DNA of 64,000 nucleotides from Ensifer sp. PDNC004 (GCF_016919405.1 NZ_CP070353.1:2604001-2668000), one strand, 5' to 3'. Shown: positions 53,472 to 63,244, numbered from the stretch's first letter. Translations and numbers: made by a program. The notes: generated by a model not told the origin, from the letters alone.

Positions 53472-54713
53472 CTAGAGATGGAGCGCGAGCGCCTGTTCGC
53501 GGGCCATGTAGTCGCGCTGGCGGTCGGTGATGTAGTCGCGCACGATCGGCGCCGCATCGCGCGAGCGCGACAGCTGCATGTGGAAGACGAGCTGGCTGCC
53601 GGTGCGGAACATCATCTCGGCACTGATCAGATAGAACTCCCACATGCGGGCAAAGCGCTCGTCGTAGAGGGCGATCACCTTGTCGCGGTTCGCGTCGAAG
53701 CGCGCGCCCCAATGGGCTAGCGTCGTTGCATAGTGCACCCGCAGGAATTCGAGATCGGAAACCCAGAGGCTGTTGCGCTCGACGACCTCGAAGACCTCCG
53801 ACAGCGCCGGCGAGTAGGCGCCCGGGAAGATGTACTTGCGAAGCCAGGAGCTCGCCATGCCGGGCGGGCTCATGTGGCCGATCGAATGCAGCACCGCAAG
53901 CCCGTCGTCCGGCATCAGTGCGTTAAGCTTCTTGAAGAACTCGTCATAGTGATGCACGCCGACATGTTCGAACATGCCGACCGAGACGATGCGGTCGAAC
54001 GGTCCCTGGACATCGCGATAGTCCTTGAGTTCGAAGCGCACCCGATCCGAAAGGCCAGCCTTGCGCGCCCGTTCGGTGGCAAGCGCCTGCTGCTCCTTGG
54101 AAAGCGTCACGCCGAGCACCTGAACATCGGCGAGCTGCGCGAGATACATCGCAAGGTCGCCCCAGCCGCAGCCGATATCGAGCACCTTCATGCCGGGCTC
54201 CAGGCAAAGCTTGGAGGCAAGCAACCTCAGCTTGTTGCGCTGCGCCGTCTCGAGCGTCTCGTTCGGCTCGCGGAAGTAGGCGCAGGAGTAGAGCATGTTC
54301 TCGTCGAGGAACAGCTTGTAGAACTCGTTGCCGAGATCGTAGTGATGCGCGACGTTCTGCTGTGCCTTGCCCTTGGGGTTGGCCTGCTGGCGCTTGCGGA
54401 AGCGCATCTTTACCGCGCGCAGCAACTTCTGGATCGGGTAGGAGCCGAGCGACAGGCGGTTGATCGAAAACAGCGTCAGGAAATCCCGGAGGGTGGAGCC
54501 CTCCTCGAAGCGCATGGTGCCATCCATATAGGCTTCGCCGGCGGCCAGTTCCGCATTGAAGACGAGGCTGCGATAGAGCTTCTTGTCGGTGAGCCGCATC
54601 GTCACTTCCGGCCCGGGCGTCCCGGAATAAACGTGCCTCTTGCCATCGGCATCGATCACCGTCAGGCGACCCTTGCGAATGAACGACTTCATCATATGCG
54701 ACAATGGGAACAT
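53472..54713 (-). CDS. cfa: Cyclopropane-fatty-acyl-phospholipid synthase
   Basis: About 413 aa. Converts cis-unsaturated acyl chains of membrane phospholipids to cyclopropane chains with SAM. N-terminal lipid-binding segment; SAM motif VLDIGCGWGDLAMYLAQ; HHYDLGNEFYKLFLDENMLYSCAYF, conserved in CFA synthases; MFEHVGVHHYDEFF holds the bicarbonate/active-site Glu-His region; HWGARFDANRDKV and RMWEFYLISAEMMFRTG near the end. ATG 54713 is chosen. The gene is convergent with the YiiX-like gene, 28 bases apart. Confidence 0.95.
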   Translation of the reverse strand: MFPLSHMMKSFIRKGRLTVIDADGKRHVYSGTPGPEVTMRLTDKKLYRSLVFNAELAAGEAYMDGTMRFEEGSTLRDFLTLFSINRLSLGSYPIQKLLRAVKMRFRKRQQANPKGKAQQNVAHHYDLGNEFYKLFLDENMLYSCAYFREPNETLETAQRNKLRLLASKLCLEPGMKVLDIGCGWGDLAMYLAQLADVQVLGVTLSKEQQALATERARKAGLSDRVRFELKDYRDVQGPFDRIVSVGMFEHVGVHHYDEFFKKLNALMPDDGLAVLHSIGHMSPPGMASSWLRKYIFPGAYSPALSEVFEVVERNSLWVSDLEFLRVHYATTLAHWGARFDANRDKVIALYDERFARMWEFYLISAEMMFRTGSQLVFHMQLSRSRDAAPIVRDYITDRQRDYMAREQALALHL

Positions 54714-54819
54714 GCAGGCCCTCTCGTGAGATGTCGTATCGGCGCCGCATCCTAGCACCCGTTTTTCGAAATGCGCTCCTTAAATTTCTGGTTGCTCACG
54801 CAACCTGCCGGAAACGAAA

Positions 54820-54851
54820 ACGGGGACGGCAACCTTCGCTGCCGTCCCCGT
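54820..54851 (-). terminator. efp Rho-independent terminator
   Basis: A perfect 12-bp stem ACGGGGACGGCA (54820-54831) pairs with 54840-54851 around an 8-base loop; on the minus strand it is followed by TTTTCGTTT. It lies 22 bases after the efp stop. Confidence 0.88.
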
Positions 54852-54873
54852 CCAAATTGACCTGGTCGATGCC

Positions 54874-55443
54874 TCAGTCCTTGGCGCGCTCGACGTAGGA
54901 ACCGTCTTCCGTCGCAATGACGACGCGGGTGCCGGCCTGGATGTGCGGCGGAACGAGCGTGCGAACGCCGTTCGACAGAACCGCCGGCTTGTAGGACGAC
55001 GAAGCCGTCTGGCCCTTGACGACCGGCTCGGTCTCGGTGATTTCGAGCGTCACGTGGCGCGGCAGGTCGATGGCGATCGCCAGGCCTTCGTGGATCGAAA
55101 GAATGACGGCCATGCCTTCCTGCAGGTAGGCCTTGAGGTCGCCGATATCCTCCGTGCTCATGACCAGCTGGTCATAGCTTTCCGGGTTCATGAAGTGGAA
55201 GCCTTCGGCGTCTTCGTAGAGGAAGGTGTGCTCGCGGTCTTCGACGAAGGCGCGCTCGACCTGTTCGGTCGTGCGGTAGCGTTCGGAGACCTTCACGCCG
55301 TCGGAAATGCGGCGCATGTCGACCTGGGTGACCGGCGTGCCCTTGCCCGGGTGGAAGTTCTGGGCGGTAAGCACGACATAGAGCTTGCCGTCGACGTCGA
55401 GTACGTTGCCCTTACGGACAGATGAAGCGATGACCTTGACCAT
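54874..55443 (-). CDS. efp: Translation elongation factor P
   Basis: 189 aa. EF-P relieves ribosome stalling at polyproline. Three OB-like domains: [35 protein letters not shown] with the modifiable Lys34 in the PGKGTP loop, the middle domain, and the C-terminal [16 protein letters not shown]. Lys34 is the site for beta-lysylation in bacteria with EpmA/EpmB, and those genes lie divergently next door. The frame to 55788 is longer than the gene; ATG 55443 is the start. Confidence 0.97.
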   Translation of the reverse strand: MVKVIASSVRKGNVLDVDGKLYVVLTAQNFHPGKGTPVTQVDMRRISDGVKVSERYRTTEQVERAFVEDREHTFLYEDAEGFHFMNPESYDQLVMSTEDIGDLKAYLQEGMAVILSIHEGLAIAIDLPRHVTLEITETEPVVKGQTASSSYKPAVLSNGVRTLVPPHIQAGTRVVIATEDGSYVERAKD

Positions 55444-55603
55444 TAGTCTTCCTTGTAACAGAGGTATGCGCGACACCGTGGGCCGGAAACACTGGCCCTG
55501 AAGGACGCGAAAATAAGGATTTCGCGCCGCCACTACCCTAATTTCGCGCAAATAGCCAGCCTGAGCCGGCATCTGCGCGAAGAAAGCCTGGACTGAACCG
55601 ACC

Positions 55604-56656
55604 ATGTCGCATGCCTCACCCTGGTGGACACCCGATGTCCATGCCGACCGGCGCCCGTTTCTTCTCGGCCGCAACCGGATCCAATCGGCATTGCGCCGGT
55701 TCTTCGAGACACGCGATTTCATCGAGGTCGACACGGCAACGCTGCAGGTCTCGCCCGGCAACGAGGCGCATCTGCATGCCTTCGCCACAGAAGCGCTCGA
55801 CCACGACGGCTCCGGCCATGCGCTCTATTTGCACACCTCGCCGGAATTTGCCTGCAAGAAGCTGCTGGCGGCCGGCGAACAGCGCATCGCCTGTTTCGCC
55901 CATGTCTACCGCAACCGCGAGCGCGGACCACTGCACCACCCCGAGTTCACCATGCTCGAATGGTATCGCACTGGCGAGAGCTATGAGGCCTTGATGCGCG
56001 ACAGCGCCGAGATCTTGGCGCTTGCGGCGGAAACGACCGGCACGAAGCAGTTCGTTTTCCAGGGGCAGGCCTGCGATCCCTTTGCCGCGCCGGAGCGCCT
56101 CAGCGTGGCGGACGCCTTCGAGCGTTTTGCCGGCATCGACCTGTTGGCCTCGATGGCCGCCAACGGCGAAACCGACCGCGAAACTCTTGCCGCAGCGATG
56201 GCCGAGGCCGGTCTTCGGGTCGCCCATGACGACACCTGGGCCGACCTCTTCAGCCGCGTGCTCGTCGAAAAGGTCGAGCCGCATCTCGGCTTTGGCCGCG
56301 CGACGATCCTCGACGAATACCCGACGGCGGAAGCCGCGCTCGCCCGCCCCGCCGCGCGCGACCGTCGCGTTGCCGAACGCTTCGAGCTCTATGCCTGTGG
56401 CGTCGAACTTGCGAATGCCTTTGGCGAGCTGACCGACGCGGCCGAGCAGCGCCGGCGCTTCGAGATGGAAATGGTCGAAAAGGCCCGCGTCTATGGCGAG
56501 ACCTATCCGCTCGACGAGGATTTTTTGGCGGCACTCGCGATCATGCCCGAAGCAAGCGGCATTGCGCTCGGCTTCGACCGGCTGGTGATGCTCGCAACCG
56601 GGGCGTCGCGCATCGACCAGGTGCTCTGGGCGCCCGTGGCGGAGACACGAGCGTGA
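55604..56656 (+). CDS. epmA: EF-P-(R)-beta-lysine ligase EpmA
   Basis: 350 aa paralogue of class II lysyl-tRNA synthetase without a tRNA anticodon domain (formerly PoxA/GenX). The catalytic core shows motif 1-2 segments ([70 protein letters not shown]) and motif 3 ([16 protein letters not shown]). It attaches beta-lysine to Lys34 of EF-P. It is divergent from efp by 160 bases and overlaps epmB by GTGA, so the three genes form one pathway locus. Confidence 0.96.
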   Translation: MSHASPWWTPDVHADRRPFLLGRNRIQSALRRFFETRDFIEVDTATLQVSPGNEAHLHAFATEALDHDGSGHALYLHTSPEFACKKLLAAGEQRIACFAHVYRNRERGPLHHPEFTMLEWYRTGESYEALMRDSAEILALAAETTGTKQFVFQGQACDPFAAPERLSVADAFERFAGIDLLASMAANGETDRETLAAAMAEAGLRVAHDDTWADLFSRVLVEKVEPHLGFGRATILDEYPTAEAALARPAARDRRVAERFELYACGVELANAFGELTDAAEQRRRFEMEMVEKARVYGETYPLDEDFLAALAIMPEASGIALGFDRLVMLATGASRIDQVLWAPVAETRA

Positions 56657-57705
56657 ACGTGCACCGCCCGATCAAGACCGCGCGCGAACTCGTCGATACC
56701 GGCCTTATCGACGAAGCCAAGGAGGCAGCGGTTGCCGCTGTTGCCGAGCGTTATGCCGTCGCGATCAGCCCTGCGATTGCCGGTCTCATCGATCCCGACG
56801 ATCCCGATGACCCGATCGCCCGCCAGTTCGTGCCCGACGCAGCCGAACTGACGCTGCTGCCTGAGGAACGCGAGGACCCGATCGGTGACAAGCCGCACAG
56901 CCCCGTCACCGGCATCGTTCACCGCTATCCGGACCGGGTGCTCCTGAAGGCCGTGCATGTCTGCCCGGTCTATTGCCGTTTCTGCTTCCGCCGCGAGATG
57001 GTCGGGCCGCAGGGTCTCGGCACGCTGACGCCGGCCGAACTCGATGCGGCGATCGCCTATATCGCCGCGCACGAGGAAATCTGGGAGGTGATCCTCACCG
57101 GCGGTGATCCGCTAGTGTTGTCGCCGCGCCGGCTCACCGAACTCATGGAACGGCTGAAGCCGATCCCACATGTGAAGATCGTCCGCTTCCACACCCGCGT
57201 TCCCGTGGTCGAGCCGGCGCGCATCGACGCCGACCTGATCGCGGCGCTGAAGGCCAGCGGAAAGGCGACCTATGTGGCGCTGCATGCCAACCACCCGCGC
57301 GAGCTGACGGACGAGGCGCGTGCCGCCTCTGCCCGCCTGATCGATGCCGGCATCGTCATGGTCAGCCAGTCGGTGCTCTTGAAGGGCGTCAACGACGATG
57401 CCGAAGTGCTTGCCAGCCTGATGCGCGCCTTCGTCGAGACACGGATCAAGCCCTATTACCTTCACCACCCGGACCTCGCGCCCGGTACCAGCCATTTCCG
57501 CCTGACGATCGAGGAAGGCCAGGCGCTGGTCGCCGCCCTGCGCGGCCGGGTCTCCGGTCTCTGCCAGCCCACCTACATCCTCGACATTCCCGGCGGGCAC
57601 GGCAAGGCGGTGATCAGCGCTGCCTCGATCGCGGACGAAGGCGGCGGCTGTTACACGGTCACGGATTTTCGCGGCGGCGAGCACAGCTACCCACCGAAAG
57701 CCTGA
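56653..57705 (+). CDS. epmB: EF-P beta-lysylation protein EpmB (lysine 2,3-aminomutase-like)
   Basis: 350 aa radical SAM enzyme that makes (R)-beta-lysine for EF-P modification. The cluster-binding motif is CPVYCRFCFRRE (CxxxCxxC). PLP Lys and the fold signature GGDPLVLSPRRLTELMERLKPIPHVKIVRFHTRVPV and the C-terminal HHPDLAPGTSHFR and DIPGGHGKAV are present. It starts at GTG 56653 overlapping the epmA stop codon. It completes the pathway with epmA and efp. Confidence 0.96.
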   Translation: MNVHRPIKTARELVDTGLIDEAKEAAVAAVAERYAVAISPAIAGLIDPDDPDDPIARQFVPDAAELTLLPEEREDPIGDKPHSPVTGIVHRYPDRVLLKAVHVCPVYCRFCFRREMVGPQGLGTLTPAELDAAIAYIAAHEEIWEVILTGGDPLVLSPRRLTELMERLKPIPHVKIVRFHTRVPVVEPARIDADLIAALKASGKATYVALHANHPRELTDEARAASARLIDAGIVMVSQSVLLKGVNDDAEVLASLMRAFVETRIKPYYLHHPDLAPGTSHFRLTIEEGQALVAALRGRVSGLCQPTYILDIPGGHGKAVISAASIADEGGGCYTVTDFRGGEHSYPPKA

Positions 57706-57805
57706 TGACCGCGAGAAATCGCGACTCTCAAATTATTGAAACTTCTTCAAAATAATCAGCTCATGCATTTTTCTTCGCGTCCTGCGAGAAAAATCATTGA
57801 GCCCG

Positions 57806-57832
57806 CGTCACAGCTGTCCGGCGTCGATCGTC
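57806..57832 (+). promoter_or_regulatory. Candidate ECF41-type promoter
   Basis: CGTCACA at 57806-57812 and CGTC at 57829-57832 are separated by exactly 16 bases. The published ECF41 consensus is TGTCACA-N16-CGTC, so only the first base of the -35 differs. It lies 40 bases upstream of the CMD gene that precedes the ECF41 sigma gene, as expected for autoregulation. Confidence 0.75.
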
Positions 57833-57872
57833 AATTGGTCATAAGCAACACGACAACGATGGAGTTGAGACC

Positions 57873-58304
57873 ATGACCGATACCAAAGCCGTCCGCTACG
57901 AACAGGAAATCTCCGATGTGCTTGGCGCGCTCGCCGACGTGCACAAGACCATGGACCTGCACGGACTCGACCGCACGATCCACAATCTCGTCCAGCTGCG
58001 CGCCTCGCAGATCAACCGCTGTGGCTTCTGCGTGAAGATGCACACCAAGGAGTCCCGCGCCGAGGGCGAGAGCAACGAGCGGCTCGACCGCATCATCGTC
58101 TGGGACCAGGTCAGTGATTTCACCCCGCGCGAGAAGGCAGCCCTTGCCTGGACCGAGGCACTGACCGAACTCGAGCCGCGCACCGACTTTGCGCCGCTTC
58201 GCGCCGAGCTGCGCCAGCATTTCAGCGAAAAGGAGATCAGCGTCATCACCGCGACGGTGGCGATGATCAACCTTTGGAACCGCATCCAGATCTCGAGGCA
58301 CTGA
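57873..58304 (+). CDS. Carboxymuconolactone decarboxylase/AhpD-like protein
   Basis: 143 aa. The conserved core is LVQLRASQINRCGFCVKMHTKESRAEGESNERLD with the redox CxxC (CGFC) and the following His that define the CMD/AhpD fold. Possible thiol peroxidase or redox role. ECF41 sigma genes are typically paired with carboxymuconolactone decarboxylases, oxidoreductases or epimerases, and this is directly upstream of such a sigma gene (one base between stop and ATG). A candidate ECF41 promoter precedes it. Confidence 0.92.
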   Translation: MTDTKAVRYEQEISDVLGALADVHKTMDLHGLDRTIHNLVQLRASQINRCGFCVKMHTKESRAEGESNERLDRIIVWDQVSDFTPREKAALAWTEALTELEPRTDFAPLRAELRQHFSEKEISVITATVAMINLWNRIQISRH

Positions 58305-58305
58305 C

Positions 58306-59199
58306 ATGAACGACCGGCAGCATATGCAGATCTTCGAGGAGGCGCGCCCGCGCCTTCTCGGCCTTGCCTACCGCATCCTCGGCTCGCGCGCGGATGCCGA
58401 AGATGCGGTGCAGGACACGTTTCTGAAATGGCAGGAGGTCGACCGCCTGTCGATCGAAACGCCGGCTGCGTGGCTGACGACGGCCTGCACGCGGCGCTGC
58501 CTCGACCTCCTGAAAGCGGCTCACCGCAAGCGCGTCGACTATGTCGGCGCATGGCTGCCCGAGCCGATCCATACGGCGAGCGACGACAATGCCGAAGAGA
58601 AACTGGCGCTGACCTCCTCGCTCACCACCGCGTTCCTTTTGATGCTCGAACGGCTGACGCCGAAGGAGCGCGCCGCCTACCTGCTGCACGAGATCTTCGG
58701 CCAGCCCTATGACGAAGTGGCCGAAACGCTCGACATGCAGGAAACCGCCGCCCGCAAGCTGGTGTCGCGCGCCAAGACCAATATCGGGCTCGAAAAGGCC
58801 CGGCACCAGACGCCGCGTGAGAGACAGGACGAACTGCTTTCGGCCTTCCACCAGGCAATCCACGGCGGCAATGTCACCGGGCTCTCGGCCCTGCTTTCGG
58901 CCGATGTGAAGCTGACGGCCGACGGCGGCGGCAAGGTGGCGACCGTGCTCGGCGTGCTCGCCGGCAAGGAAACGGTGCTCGCCTTCATCGTCGAGCGGCT
59001 TACCGAATACTGGTCGCATTATGTTTGGGAAATCGGCGACATCAATGGCGGCCGCGGCATCGTGCTTCGGGACGAAGCGAAAAACGAGATCGCGGCAACC
59101 GTCGCCTTCGGCTATGACGGCGACGGAAACGTCAACGACATCTTCATCATGCGCAACCCGGAAAAGCTCACGCGTTTCGGCGAGGCTGCGCTCCACTGA
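58306..59199 (+). CDS. ECF41-type (SigJ-like) sigma factor
   Basis: 297 aa. Region 2 is FEEARPRLLGLAYRILGSRADAEDAVQDTFLKWQEVD; region 4 is LERLTPKERAAYLLHEIFGQPYDEVAETLDMQETAARKLVSRAKTNI. A SnoaL/NTF2-like C-terminal domain of about 110 residues (LSAFHQAIHGGNVTGLSALLSADVKLTADGGGK) is the ECF41 hallmark and can replace an anti-sigma factor. The pair with CMD is coupled. No anti-sigma gene is present. Confidence 0.93.
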   Translation: MNDRQHMQIFEEARPRLLGLAYRILGSRADAEDAVQDTFLKWQEVDRLSIETPAAWLTTACTRRCLDLLKAAHRKRVDYVGAWLPEPIHTASDDNAEEKLALTSSLTTAFLLMLERLTPKERAAYLLHEIFGQPYDEVAETLDMQETAARKLVSRAKTNIGLEKARHQTPRERQDELLSAFHQAIHGGNVTGLSALLSADVKLTADGGGKVATVLGVLAGKETVLAFIVERLTEYWSHYVWEIGDINGGRGIVLRDEAKNEIAATVAFGYDGDGNVNDIFIMRNPEKLTRFGEAALH

Positions 59200-59289
59200 T
59201 ACTGGCGGCTTCGCCTTTGCAAACGTGATCCTCCCCAACGGCCAGGCCGGTCGCACGTTTACGGCGATACCCCTGCATGAGGTACTGAC

Positions 59290-60717
59290 ATGCTCGAAAA
59301 AACATCCGCTCCCCATCAGGAAACCGGCTGGCGCGCGCTTTTGACCGGCGGCAACGCCGTGCATTCGCTGGTGCTCAGCGGTGGCGTCGCGCTGCACGCG
59401 CTCAACATCTACGTCGTGACGACGATCATGCCGTCGATCGTGCGCGAGATCGGTGGGCTCGAATATTACGCCTGGAGCACGACCGTCTTCGTCGCCGCCT
59501 CGATCCTCGGCGCGGCCCTGTCGGCCCGGCTGCTTGGTGCCGTCGGCGCCGGCGGCGCCTATGCGATCGGTGCGCTCGTCTTCGGCCTGGGCACGCTCCT
59601 CTGCGCCGCGGCCCCGTCAATGGAGATGCTGCTTGCCGGCCGGGCGATCCAGGGCTTTGGCGGCGGGCTGCTCTATGCGCTTGCCTATGGCGTGATCCGC
59701 GAGGTCTTCCGGCCGGAGCTCTGGACCCGCGCCATCGGCCTGATTTCGGCCACCTGGGGCACGGCGACGCTGGTCGGCCCGGCGATCGGTGGCATGTTCG
59801 CCGAGTTTTCCACCTGGCGCGTCGCCTTCTGGTCGCTCTTGCCGCTGACGGCGTTATTGGCGACGCTCGCCTTCTCGACCTTGCCGCGCAAGGCTGCCGG
59901 CGAAAGCGTGCGCACACCGCTTCCCTTGGCGCAACTGGCGCTGCTCGTCGCCATCGTGCTTGCGCTTTCCGTCGCCAGCACGCTGACCACGGCGGCCGAG
60001 CAGTTAGGCTGCGTCGGCGCCGCAATCCTCATGTTCCTGGCGCTGCTCGTCGTCGAGAAGCGGGCGACCGGCAAATTGCTCCCCTCCGGCAGCTTCACCC
60101 CGGCCTCCCCGCTGGCAGCCCTTTATGCTACGATCACCCTGCTGATGGTCGGCCTGCAGCCGGAAATCTATGTGCCGTACCTCTTGCAGGAGTTGCACGG
60201 CTTGTCGCCGCTGGTCGCCGGCTACATTGCGGCGCTGATGTCGATCGGTTGGACTGCCGGGTCGATGACAAGCGCCCACTGGCACGGCGAAAGGGCGAAG
60301 CAGACGATTTTTGCCGGCCCGGCCTTCGGCTTCGTCGGCCTGGCATTGATTGCGCTGTTCATGCCGATGACGGGCTCTGAATTCATGACGATCGCCGTGC
60401 CGCTCAGCATCGGCATCATGGCGGTCGGTTTCGGCATGGGCTTTGCCTGGCCGCACATCGTGACGGCCGTCTACGAATTTGCGCCGGAGGGCGAAGCGGA
60501 GAAGGCCTCGAGTTCGATTACCACGGTTCAGCTCTTCGCCGCAGCGCTCGGCGCGGCGCTTGCCGGACTGACAGCCAATCTCGCCGGCATCGAAACGCCG
60601 TCGACGGATGGCGTAGCAACGGCGACGCGCTGGCTCTTCTGGCTGTTCGCGCTGATGCCAGCGCTGGCCGTGCTGACAGCCGGACGCGTCTGGCGGGCGC
60701 GGCGGGTGGCAAAATAG
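59290..60717 (+). CDS. MFS transporter (DHA2-like)
   Basis: About 475 aa with 12-14 hydrophobic helices. LLAGRAIQGFGGGLLYALAYGVIREVFRPELWTRAIGLISATWGTATLVGPAIGG contains the MFS motif A-like and motif C-like (GPAIGG) segments of drug/H+ antiporters. It follows the ECF41 sigma gene by 90 bases and may belong to its regulon. The exported compound is unknown. Confidence 0.9.
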   Translation: MLEKTSAPHQETGWRALLTGGNAVHSLVLSGGVALHALNIYVVTTIMPSIVREIGGLEYYAWSTTVFVAASILGAALSARLLGAVGAGGAYAIGALVFGLGTLLCAAAPSMEMLLAGRAIQGFGGGLLYALAYGVIREVFRPELWTRAIGLISATWGTATLVGPAIGGMFAEFSTWRVAFWSLLPLTALLATLAFSTLPRKAAGESVRTPLPLAQLALLVAIVLALSVASTLTTAAEQLGCVGAAILMFLALLVVEKRATGKLLPSGSFTPASPLAALYATITLLMVGLQPEIYVPYLLQELHGLSPLVAGYIAALMSIGWTAGSMTSAHWHGERAKQTIFAGPAFGFVGLALIALFMPMTGSEFMTIAVPLSIGIMAVGFGMGFAWPHIVTAVYEFAPEGEAEKASSSITTVQLFAAALGAALAGLTANLAGIETPSTDGVATATRWLFWLFALMPALAVLTAGRVWRARRVAK

Positions 60718-60799
60718 GCGCATTGCTGGCTTTCCCCGGGGGTGGAAGGCCAGCAAATGCAAGCTGTACGAGGGGTGCGGGCGCCCTTGGGAGGAGAGG

Positions 60800-61615
60800 A
60801 TGGAAGCCGAGGAGATCGGCCTTCATGGTGTACGGGAGACCCTGTTGGTCACGCTCCAGGCCAAGGCCGCGGAGAGCGCGTTCCCGGATTCCCTGCTCAA
60901 CGATCACTTTGCCGCCGATCTGATGCGGCGGCTTGCCGGCAGGCCGAAACCGCCCGATGCAAGCCATGACATGACCATCGGCATCGCGGTGCGCGCCCAT
61001 ATGCTCGACCGCTGGACGAGCGACTTTATCGGGCGCCACCCGGACGCCATCGTGCTCAATCTCGGCTGCGGTCTTGATACGCGCGTGCTGCGGCTCGATC
61101 CGCCCGCATCCGTCGGCTGGTTCGACGTCGACTTTCCCGATGTGATCGCCTTGCGGCAACAGCTTTTCCCGAAGCGCCCGGGCTGCACGACGATCGCTTC
61201 CTCGATAACGGAGCGCGACTGGATCGACCTCGTTCCGGCGGACCGCCCGGCGATCGTCGTCGCCGAGGGCGTGTTCCCCTATCTTTGCGAACAGGAGGTC
61301 CGCGATGTCTTGCGACGGGTGACCTCCTGCCTTACCGGCGGGGAAATCGTTTTCGATGCCTACAGCCATCTGGGCATCGAACTTTTGCGACTGAACCCGT
61401 CCCTGCGGGCGACCGGGGCGGAGCTTCGCTGGGGGCTGGAAAACGCGCGGGCGCTGGAGCGGGACGTGCCCGGCCTGACCTTGCTCGACGAGATCAGCGA
61501 ATACGATGCCGCTCAGGTCGCGCGCCTGTCGCCTTTGGCTCGGATAGCGGCGCATGTCGTCAGCGCCATGCCGATGCTACGCCGGATGGGTCGCCTGTTG
61601 CGCTACGGCTTCTAG
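60800..61615 (+). CDS. LCM/PPM1-type O-methyltransferase
   Basis: About 271 aa. The signature VLNLGCGLDTRVLRLDPP is the LxLGxGLDTR of the leucine carboxyl methyltransferase/TcmP family, with DVDFPDVIALRQQLFP next and VAEGVFPYLCEQEVRDVL as post-motif. It methylates a carboxylate or hydroxyl on an unknown molecule. GGGAGGAG precedes the ATG. It is 82 bases after the MFS gene on the same strand. A weak hairpin follows the stop. Confidence 0.9.
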   Translation: MEAEEIGLHGVRETLLVTLQAKAAESAFPDSLLNDHFAADLMRRLAGRPKPPDASHDMTIGIAVRAHMLDRWTSDFIGRHPDAIVLNLGCGLDTRVLRLDPPASVGWFDVDFPDVIALRQQLFPKRPGCTTIASSITERDWIDLVPADRPAIVVAEGVFPYLCEQEVRDVLRRVTSCLTGGEIVFDAYSHLGIELLRLNPSLRATGAELRWGLENARALERDVPGLTLLDEISEYDAAQVARLSPLARIAAHVVSAMPMLRRMGRLLRYGF

Positions 61616-61686
61616 CTCGACGAAAATGAAAAAGGACCGCGCCTTGCGGCGTAGCCCTTTCACTGAAAGCCGTCGATTTCGACCGA

Positions 61687-62349
61687 TCAGGCCTTGATCG
61701 GCGCGATCGAGATTTCGACGCGGCGGTTCTGCGCGCGACCGGCTTCGCTGCCGTTGGATGCGATCGGACGCTCCTTGCCGTAGCCCATGGCCGACATGCG
61801 GCGCTGGTCGACGCCCTGGCCCGCCAGGTAGTTGGCGACCGAAGCGGCGCGGCGCTCGGAGAGGCCCTGGTTGTAGGAGGCGCTGCCGGTCGCGTCCGTG
61901 TGGCCGTCGACGTCGATCATCGTCTTGTTGAACTTGCGAAGCACGATCGCCACCGAGTTCAGCGTGTCATAGAAGGCCGGGATCACCTGGTCGCGATCGG
62001 TCGCGAACGTGATGTTGGACGGCATGTTGAGGATGATGCGGTCGCCGGCGCGGGTGACCGATACGCCGGTACCCTGCAGCTGGGCGCGCAGTTCGGCTTC
62101 CTGGTTGTCCATGTAGTTGCCGATCAGGCCGCCGCCGAGACCGCCGATTGCGGCGCCGACGAGGGCCGAGTCACGCCGTCCTGCTGCACTGCCGCCAACC
62201 AGCAGACCGGTTGCCGCGCCGAGGCCTGCGCCGATCAGCGCGCCACCGGCGGTGTTCGACATCTTCTGTTCGCCCGTATAGGGATCGGTGGTGGTGCATC
62301 CCGAAAGATAGATGGCCGCGACAGCCAGAATGGCGCATTTCTTGATCAT
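61687..62349 (-). CDS. OmpA family lipoprotein with glycine zipper
   Basis: About 220 aa. The lipobox is LSGCTTT; then a glycine-zipper segment (NTAGGALIGAGLGAATGLLVGGSAA, GAAIGGLGGGLIGNYM), and a C-terminal OmpA peptidoglycan-binding domain with HTDATGSASYNQGLSERRAASVANYLAGQGV and NRRVEISI. The layout fits YiaD-like outer-membrane lipoproteins that stabilise the envelope. ATG 62349 is the start; the frame to 62448 is not used. Confidence 0.93.
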   Translation of the reverse strand: MIKKCAILAVAAIYLSGCTTTDPYTGEQKMSNTAGGALIGAGLGAATGLLVGGSAAGRRDSALVGAAIGGLGGGLIGNYMDNQEAELRAQLQGTGVSVTRAGDRIILNMPSNITFATDRDQVIPAFYDTLNSVAIVLRKFNKTMIDVDGHTDATGSASYNQGLSERRAASVANYLAGQGVDQRRMSAMGYGKERPIASNGSEAGRAQNRRVEISIAPIKA

Positions 62350-62552
62350 GGAATCAGTTGTCCCCATTGGTGCTCGAAGTTGCTTCATACTAGCGATTGC
62401 GGCAGGAAGATGAAGAGGCGTCCCATTCACGCCACGGTTTGCCGGCAAATCCCGCTTCTCCAGCGGCCGGCGTGGCCATCAGGGCACACAATAACCGATC
62501 CTTCACACGCTCTTGATAGGACGGGCATCCAAGAAAAGAGAGGCAAGCTCCC

Positions 62553-63191
62553 ATGGCAATCGAGTTCGGCGACACGCAACGCAGTCTCAGCGACACGCTC
62601 AACGGCATGATTGCCTCGATCCGCGGCGAGACGATCACGCTGCGTGAACTGATGGCGGAAATCGGCGAGCAGGGTTTCCTGCTGCTGTGCGCCCTGCTGA
62701 CGCTGCCGTTTCTGCTGCCGGTGTCGATCCCGGGCGTCAGCACCGTCTTCGGCGCGGCGATCATCCTGATTTCCGTATCGGTCACGCTCAATCGCCTGCC
62801 GTGGATGCCGCAGCGCATTCTCGATCGCCGGATCGAAACCGAGAAGCTGGTGCCGACGCTGCAAAAAGGCGCGGATATCGTTTCCAAGCTCGACCGCTAT
62901 GTCCGCCCGCGTCTCGGCTTCCTGACGCAGGGCGCGCTGATGAACCGCTTCAACGGCCTGATGATCATGGCCGGCGGCATCCTGCTGATGTTTCCATTGG
63001 GCCTGATCCCGCTGTCGAACACGCTGCCTGGGATCGCGATCCTGCTGCTCTCGCTCGGCATCATCCAGCGTGACGGACTGATGGTGGCTGGCGGCTATCT
63101 CTTCCTCGTCGCGACGACGGTCTATTTCACGGTGCTTGCCTATATGGCCTTTGCCGCCGGCCAGGGCCTGTCGACGTTCTTCGTTTCCTGA
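62553..63191 (+). CDS. exoD: ExoD family exopolysaccharide synthesis protein
   Basis: About 212 aa. TLRELMAEIGEQGFLLLCALLTLPFLLPVSIPGVSTVFGAAIILI and the repeated hydrophobic block LMIMAGGILLMFPLGLIPLSNTLPGIAILLLSLGIIQRDGL are typical of ExoD, with four to five membrane helices. ExoD affects exopolysaccharide and alkaline pH tolerance in Sinorhizobium meliloti and is needed for symbiotic invasion. Here it stands alone and is followed by a strong terminator. Confidence 0.93.
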   Translation: MAIEFGDTQRSLSDTLNGMIASIRGETITLRELMAEIGEQGFLLLCALLTLPFLLPVSIPGVSTVFGAAIILISVSVTLNRLPWMPQRILDRRIETEKLVPTLQKGADIVSKLDRYVRPRLGFLTQGALMNRFNGLMIMAGGILLMFPLGLIPLSNTLPGIAILLLSLGIIQRDGLMVAGGYLFLVATTVYFTVLAYMAFAAGQGLSTFFVS

Positions 63192-63218
63192 CGCGCGTTC
63201 GCATCGGAAGCATGGATC

Positions 63219-63244
63219 GGCCCGGCTGACTGCCGGGCCTTTTT
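63219..63244 (+). terminator. exoD Rho-independent terminator
   Basis: A perfect 8-bp stem GGCCCGGC (63219-63226) pairs with 63232-63239 around TGACT and is followed by five T. Confidence 0.92.
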
